Source: UMGS1783 sp900555065 (GTDB lineage: Bacteria; Bacillota; Clostridia; Oscillospirales; UMGS1783). Taken from it: a stretch of 16,490 bases of DNA. The notes under the pieces are model-generated. The model saw nothing but the letters and a program-made list of their open reading frames with translations. It did no database searches and was not told where the DNA came from. The stretch lies in assembly GCA_937991645.1 (NCBI GenBank), contig CALKPL010000005.1, forward strand, positions 1-16,490. Direction: 5' to 3'. Positions 8,425-15,822 of the stretch are shown piece by piece (position 1 is the first letter of the stretch; each line of letters starts with the position of its first letter). Both the position numbers and the translations under genes were made by a program.

Positions 8425-8736
8425 TTAATTTTTAGTCATGTAAGTAAACTCGTAAATCACTTGATACCGCTGTATATTTTGCAGCCAATACCTGGACTGC
8501 TTTGTCCAGTGCAAACCCCGGTTGTCAAGCGCGCCCTCAAGAGAGTATTCCGCAACGGCATCCTGTTTCGGTTCGTACAGTTCGATTATCGCATCATGCG
8601 TAAAAATGCGATTGGCATTGTCCGGCCCATCCGCGCTCACCGTATCAAAATATATTGCATAGGTGCCATCCGGGGGGTCTGGGCACCTGGATGGCCACCC
8701 TGGAATTGTAGCAGCGGCTAACACTTCCTCGATCAT
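8425..8736 (-). CDS. Tail completion / head-tail joining protein
   Basis: A 103-aa protein between the HK97 gp10-like gene and the tube protein, where siphophages encode the tail terminator/completion protein that caps the tail and joins it to the head. The visible pattern includes PDGTYAIYFDTVSADGPDN near the N-terminus, a DAIIELYEPKQD strand, and a C-terminal IQRYQVIYEFTYM strand. This alternation of a helix and beta strands is plausible for gpU/gp17-type proteins. The ATG at 8736 overlaps the previous stop by 4 bases (ATGA), which implies coupled translation. Assignment is mainly from position and size. Confidence 0.7.
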   Translation of the reverse strand: MIEEVLAAATIPGWPSRCPDPPDGTYAIYFDTVSADGPDNANRIFTHDAIIELYEPKQDAVAEYSLEGALDNRGLHWTKQSRYWLQNIQRYQVIYEFTYMTKN

Positions 8737-9119
8737 TTAACCGCCTCCTCGATAGCTCTCTCGTATGCCGGGATTACCTCATCCACAGCATTAGCAAGAA
8801 ATGGGTCCGCTTTTGTCCTGCCGCCGTTCGCGGTCACGTGTCCGTGGACAAGCAGATGCGTCAATCGATACTCCGGAGCCTTTACGTACCAGACATAGGT
8901 ACTGCCGTTCGAGCTGCGGTGCAGCAACTTACTTGTAATGTTTGCCTTATATTTCCCGCGACGTCGGCCTATGGGAGCGGTTGCCTTGGTCTTATTGACA
9001 AGCTCCTTTATCGCCGCTGCACTAAGGCTGTCTATACGACGGATGATATCCTCGCTATAGATAGTCAATTCCTGTTCAATAGCTTTACCTAGGTTGCCTG
9101 GGCTTATCATCTTGCTCAT
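8733..9119 (-). CDS. HK97 gp10-family tail/connector protein
   Basis: A 128-aa protein resembling the HK97 gp10 family, which takes part in head-tail joining. An amphipathic N-terminal helix (IEQELTIYSEDIIRRIDSLS) leads to KATAPIGRRRGKYKANITSKL. This T/K-rich then basic segment ends in a lysine/arginine cluster and is the recognisable core of the family. LTHLLVHGHVTANGG and ADPFLANAVDEVIPAYE, near the end, are further family features (H-L-x-x-x-G-H and a terminal helix). It overlaps the previous gene by 4 bases (ATGA). Its neighbours on both sides are connector/completion proteins, which fits. Confidence 0.85.
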   Translation of the reverse strand: MSKMISPGNLGKAIEQELTIYSEDIIRRIDSLSAAAIKELVNKTKATAPIGRRRGKYKANITSKLLHRSSNGSTYVWYVKAPEYRLTHLLVHGHVTANGGRTKADPFLANAVDEVIPAYERAIEEAVK

Positions 9120-9415
9120 ATGTCACCATCCTCAACCGGTGCACGCTCTACTGTCAGCTCCAGAGCCTGCCCTAGACAATACGTTCGCATAACACGATAC
9201 CTTTGGCCATTGTACGCAACAAGCGTTTCTCCGTCATAATCCAGATAGTCCGCGAGTACGAGCTTAAGCTCGGGATGGAAGTCATTTGCGTTGGCCTCAT
9301 AATACTCGCGATACCCAATGCTGCCTTTCTCCGCGAGCACATTACGCGAACTCTCCAGCAACTCCCCACCAATGTACGTCCGCTTTATAAGGGTTATAAG
9401 TTCAGCCACCGCCAT
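9116..9415 (-). CDS. Head closure / head-tail joining protein
   Basis: A protein of about 99 aa between the YqbG-like connector and the gp10-like gene. This is where HK97- and SPP1-type phages encode the head closure (stopper) protein. The visible pattern is an N-terminal helix (VAELITLIKRTYIGG), then strands (EKGSIGYREYYEANANDFHPELKLVLADYLDYDGE, YNGQRYRVMRTY), and a C-terminal LELTVERAP strand, matching the small beta-barrel stopper fold in size and order. The start is uncertain. AAGGTG (9421..9416) abuts the ATG at 9415, while the in-frame GTG at 9409 lies at a better distance (6 bases); a GTG at 9418 is also in frame. The gene overlaps the end of its upstream neighbour. Confidence 0.72.
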   Translation of the reverse strand: MAVAELITLIKRTYIGGELLESSRNVLAEKGSIGYREYYEANANDFHPELKLVLADYLDYDGETLVAYNGQRYRVMRTYCLGQALELTVERAPVEDGDI

Positions 9416-9692
9416 CACCTTGATTGTATTTACCTGCTATCTGCAGACAACCCTTGAGCGCATCATAACGACGCAGATATTCCGCGCCCGTGGTCGGGTC
9501 GTCAGTATACAGCGAGCGACAGAAGAGCTTAATCGCATTGTATATCAGCGGATCCTCGGCATCCAGCGCAACAATACCGCAAACAGCCAAATCAGCCAAG
9601 CAAGCGTCAATATCGGCTTGGATATCTGCGTCTAACGCCGAATGGCTGATGCGTAGCGCCTTTTTTATTTTTTCAAGCGTCGTGTCTGCCAT
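9402..9692 (-). CDS. Head-tail connector protein (HK97 gp6 / YqbG-like)
   Basis: A 96-aa mostly helical protein directly after the capsid gene. It is likely the adaptor that docks on the portal and forms the first connector ring after packaging. MADTTLEKIKKALRISHSALDADIQADIDACLADL is typical of the gp6-like family: an L-x-K-x-x-x-x-L-R-I opening, then a long helix with D-x-x-I-x-x-x-I-D. It ends with NAIKLFCRSLYTDDP and AEYLRRYDALKGCL, also family-like. GAGGAGG precedes the ATG. The 38 bases between the capsid stop and this start hold only the ribosome binding site and no clear terminator. Confidence 0.86.
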   Translation of the reverse strand: MADTTLEKIKKALRISHSALDADIQADIDACLADLAVCGIVALDAEDPLIYNAIKLFCRSLYTDDPTTGAEYLRRYDALKGCLQIAGKYNQGDGGG

Positions 9693-9730
9693 GCTGCGCC
9701 TCCTCTCTTAAAAACGGGACGAATCAAATG

Positions 9731-10864
9731 CTACGCCGACGCACGCTTAAAACGGACAAATGCATCAGAAACGGCGAGCTTGCCATCGGCGAGTGCCATC
9801 GCGCGATAAACGCGAGAGCCGGTGCGAAAAGCAACGGAGTCATCGCTTGTTACCTGCGGGGCCTTCGCAATGTTCAGCTTATATGCTTTAAAATCGCCGA
9901 AGAATATATTATCAGCCGGTACGTTATCGTCCAGAACCACATGATACCCCAGGATATTATATTTTGCGGGGCTTTCCACGTCCATGTGACACACGGGCTG
10001 CCCGGTTGTATCTTCGATCCCGATCACGTCCGTAAAAAACAACTTTCGCGGCATTGCAAAAATGGCGTTTTTCGCGTATGCGGACGGCAGTGCAGCGATA
10101 ATCGTAATAAGATCGCTGTACTTTGCCTTGGCCTTGGCAAACGTCCCTGTTTCCGTCGAAATGGTCGTGGCAAGGCCGGTCGCCTGATTGGTGCCGGTGC
10201 CATTAAACACCGCCGCATCCAATGCTTTTTCAAGTTTCGCGGCCAGCGAATTGACAAGCCATGCCTCAAAAGCGTCAATGGCCATAGCCTCAATATCTGC
10301 TGTAATTTCGACTGTTTTGATCAGCTTATACGCAGCGAGCGTAATCGTGGTGATCGTGTCTGCACTGTCAGTTGCGGCGGTGCCCATTGCAACCCATGCG
10401 GCGTCAGCATTCGTGCCTTCCACTGGATAAGTCACATTACCAGGGATATAGGTCATGTCAACGCGGGACAGAATTGGATTATCTTCCAGGTAGGATATAA
10501 TCTGGTTCATCGTCTGCGTCGGAATAACACCCGACGCAGAGAGCGCCGTGCGTTGTTCAGCGGTCAAGTCCCTGCCCTGCAGATTGAGCAAATAAGCCTC
10601 CCGATACTCGACTGAATCGGGAGCAAAGGTTCTGTTTTCCACGGTGCTTTCCTCCTCAAATCTTTCGATTGTTTTGCCAACCTTTAGCCCAGCCGCGATA
10701 CTCGACCGGAGCTGCTGACGAGCGTTAATTTCATCCATTATCCTTGTACGCTCTTGTGTCAGTTCTGCAACTTCTGCCTCCAGCGCGGTTAGAGTGTCGC
10801 CAGTGGAAGCATCAATCTCGCATTCGATCGCCGCGAGACGATTGTTGATCTCATCTATGCGCAT
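9731..10864 (-). CDS. Major capsid protein, HK97 fold
   Basis: A 377-aa HK97-type capsid subunit. Residues 1 to about 75 form a charged coiled coil (MRIDEINNRLAAIE, then LEAEVAELTQERTRIMDEIN) of the kind that acts as a scaffolding delta domain and is removed by the prohead protease. The shell domain starts around YREAYLLNLQGRDLTAEQR and contains GVIPTQTMNQIISYLEDNP, an N-arm/E-loop region, WLVNSLAAKLEKALDAAVFNG (spine helix area) and FGDFKAYKLNIAKAP with a C-terminal A-domain. AGGAGG lies 9 bases before the ATG, and the start overlaps the protease end by 14 bases. The mature N-terminus cannot be fixed from the sequence; cleavage is expected between about residues 75 and 100. Confidence 0.94.
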   Translation of the reverse strand: MRIDEINNRLAAIECEIDASTGDTLTALEAEVAELTQERTRIMDEINARQQLRSSIAAGLKVGKTIERFEEESTVENRTFAPDSVEYREAYLLNLQGRDLTAEQRTALSASGVIPTQTMNQIISYLEDNPILSRVDMTYIPGNVTYPVEGTNADAAWVAMGTAATDSADTITTITLAAYKLIKTVEITADIEAMAIDAFEAWLVNSLAAKLEKALDAAVFNGTGTNQATGLATTISTETGTFAKAKAKYSDLITIIAALPSAYAKNAIFAMPRKLFFTDVIGIEDTTGQPVCHMDVESPAKYNILGYHVVLDDNVPADNIFFGDFKAYKLNIAKAPQVTSDDSVAFRTGSRVYRAMALADGKLAVSDAFVRFKRASA

Positions 10865-11489
10865 TACTTGTTACCTCCTGTAGTACAATTTTAAGCCGTA
10901 GTTTTCTACGCCTATACTCAAGCTCAGCCTCTCTCCGGGCCACCCGGGCGATCTCTCCGTCTACCCAGGCACGAGCGTTGATAACTGTATTGTCGTTTGC
11001 GGGGATACTCACCGCCGAAACGTCATATATCTTAGGCACGCTCTTATGCACTATGGTTCGCGTGGGCGCATCATAGTAATAATCGCCCAAGCGGAACCGC
11101 CAAGACATTTTTGTTACCATTCCGGCGCGCACATCATCATACATGCTCTGTGCAGCTACTGTCCTACCTAGATCTGCCGCAAAAAACAATCCTACATCAT
11201 CCGGCTCCACAATCAAACTACCGTTAGTGGTGCGTGCGAAAACCTTGCCCACATGATCAAACTGCATTATAATGTCAGACATATCCGTACCGGTAAAACA
11301 ACCGGGGTCAAACCTCTCATAGACCGGATTGTCGCCATCATAATAGAGAACATACGGCTCATACTTGGCGGCATAACCCTCAACATAATAATCGGTGTCT
11401 ATACGCCTACTTATCGCCGTCGCAGAAAAAAACGTCAGTGCGCGCGTCTGTGCTGTATCTTTTAACTTTGTTTTATCAGTCGGTGTCAT
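10851..11489 (-). CDS. Prohead serine protease, HK97 gp4 / U35 type
   Basis: A 212-aa prohead protease that cleaves the capsid delta domain before DNA packaging. The family pattern is visible: YYVEGYAAKYEPY (about 34-46), the histidine motif QFDHVGKVFART with His79, KMSWRF with Ser129, and IYDVSAVSIPAND (154-166). His79 and Ser129 are the likely catalytic pair. The C-terminal third is a charged helix (RREAELEYRRRKLRLK), which may bind capsid precursors. I chose the ATG at 11489, which follows AAGGAGG and overlaps the portal end. The longer in-frame start at 11525 would add 12 residues without a comparable ribosome binding site. The gene overlaps the capsid start by 14 bases. Confidence 0.92.
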   Translation of the reverse strand: MTPTDKTKLKDTAQTRALTFFSATAISRRIDTDYYVEGYAAKYEPYVLYYDGDNPVYERFDPGCFTGTDMSDIIMQFDHVGKVFARTTNGSLIVEPDDVGLFFAADLGRTVAAQSMYDDVRAGMVTKMSWRFRLGDYYYDAPTRTIVHKSVPKIYDVSAVSIPANDNTVINARAWVDGEIARVARREAELEYRRRKLRLKIVLQEVTSNAHR

Positions 11490-12684
11490 TGCCCATATCC
11501 TCCTTTTGCTCGACGGATTGATCATTTAAGAGCGTGCCATCTGGGGCCTTACCCAGTTGGCTGATCTCCGTATACTCTTTGCGTATATATCTTTTATCTC
11601 CGTCAGGCACATGCGGTAGGTTCCAAATATCCATAATATCATTTAAACTAAAAACGCCTCGATCAAACATCTGGCTAGACACCTGCAGTTTATCCGCGTT
11701 GGTCATATATTGTAGCCTGTTCGCGCTCCACACAATAGCGTTTTTCCGCGAAAGCTCTTTGCTGCTGTAAGACATACATGTCATCGCTTGTGATAGCTGA
11801 ATCGCGAACGGTTCTACTTTACCTTCGTAGTAGGCGGCCCAGCCATCACCAACAGTCTTATTCTGCAATACGTCTTCGTTGCTGCCAAAGTAATTCAATA
11901 CCCTGGTATTGATCAGCTTCATTTGTTCCGGGTCGACCGTCTGTGCGCTGGATTTAATTTGCTGCACATTGGTGTACGTATTCGGAAACAATGCCAGCCC
12001 GCCTGAATCGCTACCTAGATTTTTTTCCACCCAGTTTTTTCGATCTCTTGCCAGATCATCGCCCTTTGCGAAGTTGGAGGCGGTCGCCATAAACCTAAAA
12101 CTTGCGCTGTTTTTGATACCCTCGGCAATCCCTTGGTTCTGCATCGATATCAGTTGCAATGTAGGATTAAGCGCGCTGTTGCTCTCGCCGCGAAGATCAC
12201 TCTTGTATAGATACTTGCTCACCACGCCGCATCGGGAAAGTTCCATCGCGGCATAATCACCTGTACGGAACTTATACCGGAGCCAGGGCTCGCCATCCAC
12301 GTCTATAACCTCAGTCTGTTGTGGGTTAACCGGATAATATCCGGTAAGCCTGTCAAAATTGTCGAGTATCGGGACGATAAAACACGTGTTTTGCGCTTCG
12401 TAAATTGTAGCAACCTTGTAAAGGAACTGAGAGCTGCTCATAAATAGGTTTGGCTTCCCCTCCAGCATGGGCTTGATACCGTGGAGATCGGGTCCCACCA
12501 CCTCGGGCTGTAGCTTGCTACAATGCGTTGCAAAGGTATGTATACAAGCGCGGGTCAACTCCATTTCGTAGACGCCGCCGTCATAGCTTGTAAAAATCGG
12601 CGTATATCCGTCCAGCATTTGGAAATACCCGGCCACCTGTTTACGGACTTTGGGACGCCGGAATATCTTTTCAAATGCCCCCAT
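11476..12684 (-). CDS. Portal protein, HK97 gp3 type
   Basis: A 402-aa portal subunit; twelve copies form the DNA entry channel at one capsid vertex and dock the terminase. It begins MGAFEKIFRRPKVRKQ, and VYEMELTRACIHTFATHCSKLQPEV is the usual opening of HK97-type portals (core helix region). LMSSSQFLYKVATIYEAQNTCFIVPI (about 80-105) is also typical. The middle contains a stem and clip region, and the C-terminal part (MDIWNLPHVPDGDKRYIRKEY) is a common ending. The ATG follows AGGAGG at 7 bases. Its neighbours are the large terminase on one side and the protease on the other, and the portal stop overlaps the protease start. At 402 aa it is near the usual family length. Confidence 0.94.
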   Translation of the reverse strand: MGAFEKIFRRPKVRKQVAGYFQMLDGYTPIFTSYDGGVYEMELTRACIHTFATHCSKLQPEVVGPDLHGIKPMLEGKPNLFMSSSQFLYKVATIYEAQNTCFIVPILDNFDRLTGYYPVNPQQTEVIDVDGEPWLRYKFRTGDYAAMELSRCGVVSKYLYKSDLRGESNSALNPTLQLISMQNQGIAEGIKNSASFRFMATASNFAKGDDLARDRKNWVEKNLGSDSGGLALFPNTYTNVQQIKSSAQTVDPEQMKLINTRVLNYFGSNEDVLQNKTVGDGWAAYYEGKVEPFAIQLSQAMTCMSYSSKELSRKNAIVWSANRLQYMTNADKLQVSSQMFDRGVFSLNDIMDIWNLPHVPDGDKRYIRKEYTEISQLGKAPDGTLLNDQSVEQKEDMGNDTD

Positions 12685-12712
12685 TCAACCGCCTCCTAAA
12701 GATGTATACGTT

Positions 12713-14371
12713 TTAGTCTGCATTTTTTAGCTGCTCTCCGATCGCATCATACCATTTCTGCCGCACGGTCAACGCGTCGATCACAGCGACAAAACCGTCA
12801 ATATGGCACCGAGCATCGATCTTAACCGGTCTGATCTTTCTGCTCTCTTCATTTTGCTTAACAGCAACATTCAAAAAATGAGACTTAAGCAGGTTGTTAA
12901 CACCAAGCTGCAGGGTTCCGTCACGCAGAAGGCCATCGCATTCATGGATCACTGGCGTAAGATTCTCTCCCTGGAAAACATCGTCCATATGAAACCCGTA
13001 TTGCTCCATCTGCTGCACTAGGTATTGCGCAGAGTAGCGGTCATACCCTACCTGTAACGGCAGTATCTCGTAATCCTCCACGAGCGTCCTGAACCACTGA
13101 AAACAGTCGTTGTAATCGACGAAGTTTTCGCCGCTCGGAGTTATTAACCCCTGATTTACATAAATCCTATACGGGACGCCTTCGCGCTCCTGCAGCTCAT
13201 CAATCTTGTTTTCCGGCATGAAAAACTGCGCGAAAGCGTACAGCTTTTTTTCTTTTTCAATCACCACACAGCAGGCGGTCAAGTCTGTCGTTTGCGAAAG
13301 GTCAATGCCGCCCACACAGTATGAGCTGCGGAAGTCCTCTAAACGTGGGATCTCTTTTGTTACTGCCTCTATCACTTCAAACGGGATCCACGCTGTAGTA
13401 CTGCTTTGTTTAATATTACAGTACTTTGTCAGAAATTCTGCCCGTTTGCTCATGCTGTTACGGGCAATGGCGATTTCCTCAACAAAAAAATCCTCTGAAA
13501 CACTTACGCCCATATTGGGATTTGCTTTCTTCAGTTCCTCGATGTCATCCCATTTATTGACATCGTCAATTATATATAATATCGGCAGGAGTCGCCGTTC
13601 TTCGCTATTCCCCAAGAGGTACGCGGTAGATCGGGTCATAAGCTCATCGTAGGGGCCGTCGTTTACGTAACCCGCTGTGCTGATCGAGAGGATAATTGGT
13701 TGTTTTCGTGCGCCAAGCGCTGACTTCATAACCTCATATTGTTTGAGCCCCTGCGCAGCCGGCCAGCTCGCAATTTCGTCGCATATGGTCATATGAGGGT
13801 TAAAGCCATCGCTCTTTTTTGCGTTAAATGCCAACGGGCGTATTGAGGTATTAGTACTTTCAATATACACATCAGATCGTCGTTTCTTGGCAAGATCATC
13901 AAGTTCCGGCTCGCGCTGTACCATCTTGTAAAAATTCTCGTACACGATTGCTGCCTGCTCTAATTTTGGAGCCAAACAATAAATCCGTGCTCCATATTCG
14001 CCATCAAGATAACTAGCGTATGCGATACACGCCGAGGCAAACAAGCTCTTACCATTCTTTCGACCCATTACCAGGAAAATTTCTCGATACACGCGTAACC
14101 CAGCGTCATCAACAACGCCAAAGATGAGACATACTGTCGCTTTCTGCCAAAGCTCCAACTTAATTAGATCATCCCGCCCCTCGCAATGGTGGCAAAACTG
14201 CTCAATAAAATCAATAGCCCGGTTTGCCAGTTTGCTGTCGAACCGGAACAGACCGTCGCGAAGTCCTGCCGTGACTTTTCCATACAGCAACCGGATCCAC
14301 TTGCCCACAATGACCTCACCCGACTGGATTTTCAGATAATATTCTTGGATGTGGTTTGCATAAGGCGTCAT
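12713..14371 (-). CDS. terL: Terminase large subunit
   Basis: A 552-aa packaging motor and nuclease. The ATPase domain shows Walker A GRKNGKS (103-109) within FLVMGRKNGKSLFASA, Walker B TICDE (195-199), and the coupling motif SISTAG (229-234). The nuclease domain has the expected acidic residues: D357 in GGIDLSQTTDLTA, D444 in VGYDRYSAQY, and D525 within the C-terminal RCHIDGFVAVIDAL. The length is normal for the Terminase_1 family. The start ATG overlaps the small terminase stop by 4 bases (ATGA). There is no sign of truncation, intein or frameshift. This is the most reliably identified gene in the window. Confidence 0.97.
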   Translation of the reverse strand: MTPYANHIQEYYLKIQSGEVIVGKWIRLLYGKVTAGLRDGLFRFDSKLANRAIDFIEQFCHHCEGRDDLIKLELWQKATVCLIFGVVDDAGLRVYREIFLVMGRKNGKSLFASACIAYASYLDGEYGARIYCLAPKLEQAAIVYENFYKMVQREPELDDLAKKRRSDVYIESTNTSIRPLAFNAKKSDGFNPHMTICDEIASWPAAQGLKQYEVMKSALGARKQPIILSISTAGYVNDGPYDELMTRSTAYLLGNSEERRLLPILYIIDDVNKWDDIEELKKANPNMGVSVSEDFFVEEIAIARNSMSKRAEFLTKYCNIKQSSTTAWIPFEVIEAVTKEIPRLEDFRSSYCVGGIDLSQTTDLTACCVVIEKEKKLYAFAQFFMPENKIDELQEREGVPYRIYVNQGLITPSGENFVDYNDCFQWFRTLVEDYEILPLQVGYDRYSAQYLVQQMEQYGFHMDDVFQGENLTPVIHECDGLLRDGTLQLGVNNLLKSHFLNVAVKQNEESRKIRPVKIDARCHIDGFVAVIDALTVRQKWYDAIGEQLKNAD

Positions 14372-14709
14372 CGTGTCATCATCGCCGTCAGGCGGCTCTC
14401 TTTTTTGGACGCGGGCACTAATTCAAGGAGACACTTCACGATTGCGTTCAGGTTTTTCGTTAGGCTGATATGTGCGTCAGCTGCAGCCGATTTTTTTAAC
14501 CCGTTCTGGTTTTCACCGTTTTTATAGGGCTCCACCCATCCATGTACATTGAGTTGATCCTCCAAATCCTCTAGGCTGATTGTAATAAAAGCGGCCCGAT
14601 CTATCAGTGCCAGGCACGTATTCAGCTTGTTCTCTTCCAAGTCTCCGAAAACATCTAATAATCTATTCTTTTCTCGTTCAATCCTGGTTGTTTTTTTCAG
14701 TTTTGCCAT
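14368..14709 (-). CDS. terS: Terminase small subunit (P27 family-like)
   Basis: A 113-aa protein directly before the large terminase. In HK97-type cos phages the small subunit binds the packaging site and, with the large subunit and often an HNH protein, starts DNA cutting. The helical N-terminus is rich in Lys/Arg/Glu, with a LIDRAAFITISLEDLEDQL helix. WVEPYKNGENQNGLKKSAAA in the middle is the hallmark of this family (Y-x-N-G-x-N-Q). ISLTKNLNAIVKCLLELVP makes the C-terminal helix. The ATG at 14709 has GGGGTG upstream. It overlaps terL by 4 bases. Confidence 0.9.
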   Translation of the reverse strand: MAKLKKTTRIEREKNRLLDVFGDLEENKLNTCLALIDRAAFITISLEDLEDQLNVHGWVEPYKNGENQNGLKKSAAADAHISLTKNLNAIVKCLLELVPASKKESRLTAMMTR

Positions 14710-14805
14710 ATTTACACCCCGTTTCTTGATATTTCAGGGTAAAATTGTAGTCCCCTACCCGTTCCCCGCACACCCCGTTCATTAACAGCAAATGGGGGGA
14801 GTAAA
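14710..14805. repeat. G-rich intergenic gap with repeated AACGGG elements
   Basis: The 96 bases between the HNH and small terminase genes are strongly asymmetric (G-rich on the minus strand). They contain AACGGGGTGT twice on the minus strand (14779..14770 and 14723..14714), plus a third AACGGGT near 14760. The copy nearest terS also serves as its ribosome binding site. In cos phages the terminase recognition (cosB-like) site often lies next to terS, so these repeats are candidates for that. The nick position cannot be read here. Confidence 0.45.
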
Positions 14806-15108
14806 TCAATAATCCGTGTTGCGCACAATCTCCCCATTTACCCCGTATTTACACCGCCCCGGAATATTTGCAGGGTCTATCTCTCTGTTATGGCAGGCCT
14901 GACACTCAAGCCGGAAATTCTTTGGCGATAAACTTACCTCCGGATCATTATAATTATTGTCATCCAGCCATATAACATGATGTACAATCCGTCCCGGCTG
15001 TGCCTGGCAGACCTCACACATACCCCCGTCCACGGAATGTCTGTACTCTATGTAGCACTGCCTTGCACGCCTCCATGCTTGAGTCTTGTAAAATCCGCGT
15101 CGTGTCAT
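14806..15108 (-). CDS. HNH endonuclease
   Basis: A 100-aa HNH nuclease. Zinc-binding C31xxC34 and C69xxC72 pairs flank the catalytic H43-H44 (IVHHVIWLD), followed by N64 (SPKNFRLECQ) and H73-N74 in CHNRE, the complete HNH pattern. In HK97-type phages such a gene next to the terminase is needed for cutting of cos ends together with TerS/TerL. ATG ATG ATG is present (15114, 15111, 15108). GGGG at 15120..15117 is best spaced for the third, which I chose. An in-frame start at 15219 exists, but its extra residues would be translated from the lipoprotein terminator, so it is not used. The 97-base gap to terS is described separately. Confidence 0.92.
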   Translation of the reverse strand: MTRRGFYKTQAWRRARQCYIEYRHSVDGGMCEVCQAQPGRIVHHVIWLDDNNYNDPEVSLSPKNFRLECQACHNREIDPANIPGRCKYGVNGEIVRNTDY

Positions 15109-15123
15109 CATCATTTCCCCATC

Positions 15124-15154
15124 AAAAAAAAGCCAGGTTACCGCCCGGCTTTTT
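15124..15154 (-). terminator. Intrinsic terminator after the lipoprotein gene
   Basis: On the minus strand AAAAGCCGGG, loop CGGTAA, then CCTGGCTTTT forms a stem with one mismatch and is followed by eight T residues (15131..15124). It is a textbook rho-independent terminator, 43 bases past the lipoprotein stop and just before the HNH ribosome binding site. The plus strand also has five T residues after the stem, so it may work in both directions. Confidence 0.88.
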
Positions 15155-15197
15155 ACAATAACATTATAATATATATTAGTGTGCCATACTATGCCAT
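15155..15197 (-). promoter_or_regulatory. Possible activator-dependent late promoter (TATAAT without a -35 box)
   Basis: On the minus strand TATAAT stands at 15168..15163 in very AT-rich sequence. No -35 box is found at the expected distance. Instead ATGGCA occurs twice with a 10-base period (15197..15192 and 15187..15182), spanning the -35 position. This looks like an activator site. A start near 15156 would place the terminator hairpin at the very 5' end of the transcript. This is a tentative call from sequence pattern only. Confidence 0.35.
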
Positions 15198-15760
15198 TAT
15201 CCTTCTGGCTGCGCCGCAACCCAAGAAAATCCTATATTGCGCAGGACGTCTCCTTCTTCGCCCATATCCATCACCATTATATCCCAGCCACTTATGGTAT
15301 CGTATACTGATCTAGTCCCAGATTCGGACGCAATATTATCCTCCAGTAGCTGGAACTTGTCGTAAAAAGCATCTGCCTCCATATCTGGGAGGTTAAGAGA
15401 TCTGTAAATATAGGCAGAGAGGACAGCAAAATCCAGCTTTGTTAAATTATCCAAAGGCTGGATAGACATTATAACAGATGTTATTTCGTCGTCCGCATTA
15501 TAGTTTACCGACAAATGATACCTCTCATCTGTTACAGGGTCGCCGATGCTATAGCTTGTTACCTCATCAAGATCAGCATGCTTAGTAATATCATTATACC
15601 CAGCATCTTCCAGCAACTCCATTAAACAGCTCATAAATGCATCTAACAATATCCCGCTCCCAGCGTCCTGTGAATCACTGGTCTGCGGCTGATCAGGACT
15701 GCATCCTACAACGCTCAGAATACCAAGTATCAGGACAACAGCTATCACTCTCTTCGCCAT
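15197..15760 (-). CDS. Prophage lipoprotein of unknown function (moron)
   Basis: A 187-aa predicted lipoprotein. Residues 1-20 are a signal peptide: basic MAKR, a hydrophobic core VIAVVLILGILS, and the lipobox VVGC with Cys20 as lipid attachment site. A flexible Ser/Asp/Gln-rich linker follows. The mature part is acidic (Asp/Glu-rich) with no recognised domain, and no catalytic motif was seen. GGGGAGG lies 9 bases upstream of the ATG. It has its own promoter (15791..15819) and its own terminator (15124..15154), so it forms a one-gene unit in the middle of the phage late region. Surface lipoproteins carried this way can alter the lysogen, for example by blocking superinfection (as Ltp does in a Streptococcus phage). 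That role is inference here. Confidence 0.85.
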   Translation of the reverse strand: MAKRVIAVVLILGILSVVGCSPDQPQTSDSQDAGSGILLDAFMSCLMELLEDAGYNDITKHADLDEVTSYSIGDPVTDERYHLSVNYNADDEITSVIMSIQPLDNLTKLDFAVLSAYIYRSLNLPDMEADAFYDKFQLLEDNIASESGTRSVYDTISGWDIMVMDMGEEGDVLRNIGFSWVAAQPEG

Positions 15761-15790
15761 TTTATTAGTCCTCCCCTCTTTATATCCTAA

Positions 15791-15819
15791 TGTATATTAC
15801 AATAAACACAACTTGTCAA
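15791..15819 (-). promoter_or_regulatory. Promoter of the lipoprotein gene
   Basis: On the minus strand a perfect -35 TTGACA (15819..15814) is followed after 17 bases by TATACA (15796..15791), with an AT-rich spacer. The -35 box lies 4 bases after the stop codon of the regulator gene, and the predicted start is about 25 bases before the lipoprotein ATG. A vegetative (housekeeping sigma) promoter here would make the gene expressed in the prophage state. Confidence 0.72.
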
Positions 15820-15822
15820 CAT

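Noticed and set aside
9728..10615. 295-aa plus-strand open frame opposite the capsid gene
   Set aside because: It is fully antisense to the clearly identified capsid gene, has Cys/His/Arg-rich composition typical of shadow frames, and no ribosome binding site or recognisable domain.
15124..15154. Terminator as an end for a plus-strand transcript
   Set aside because: The plus strand has five T residues after the stem, but no plus-strand gene exists to the left, so a plus-strand role is not supported.
15109..15219. N-terminal extension of the HNH gene to 15219
   Set aside because: The extra codons would run through the lipoprotein end and the terminator hairpin, and the best ribosome binding site is at the ATG cluster 15114..15108.
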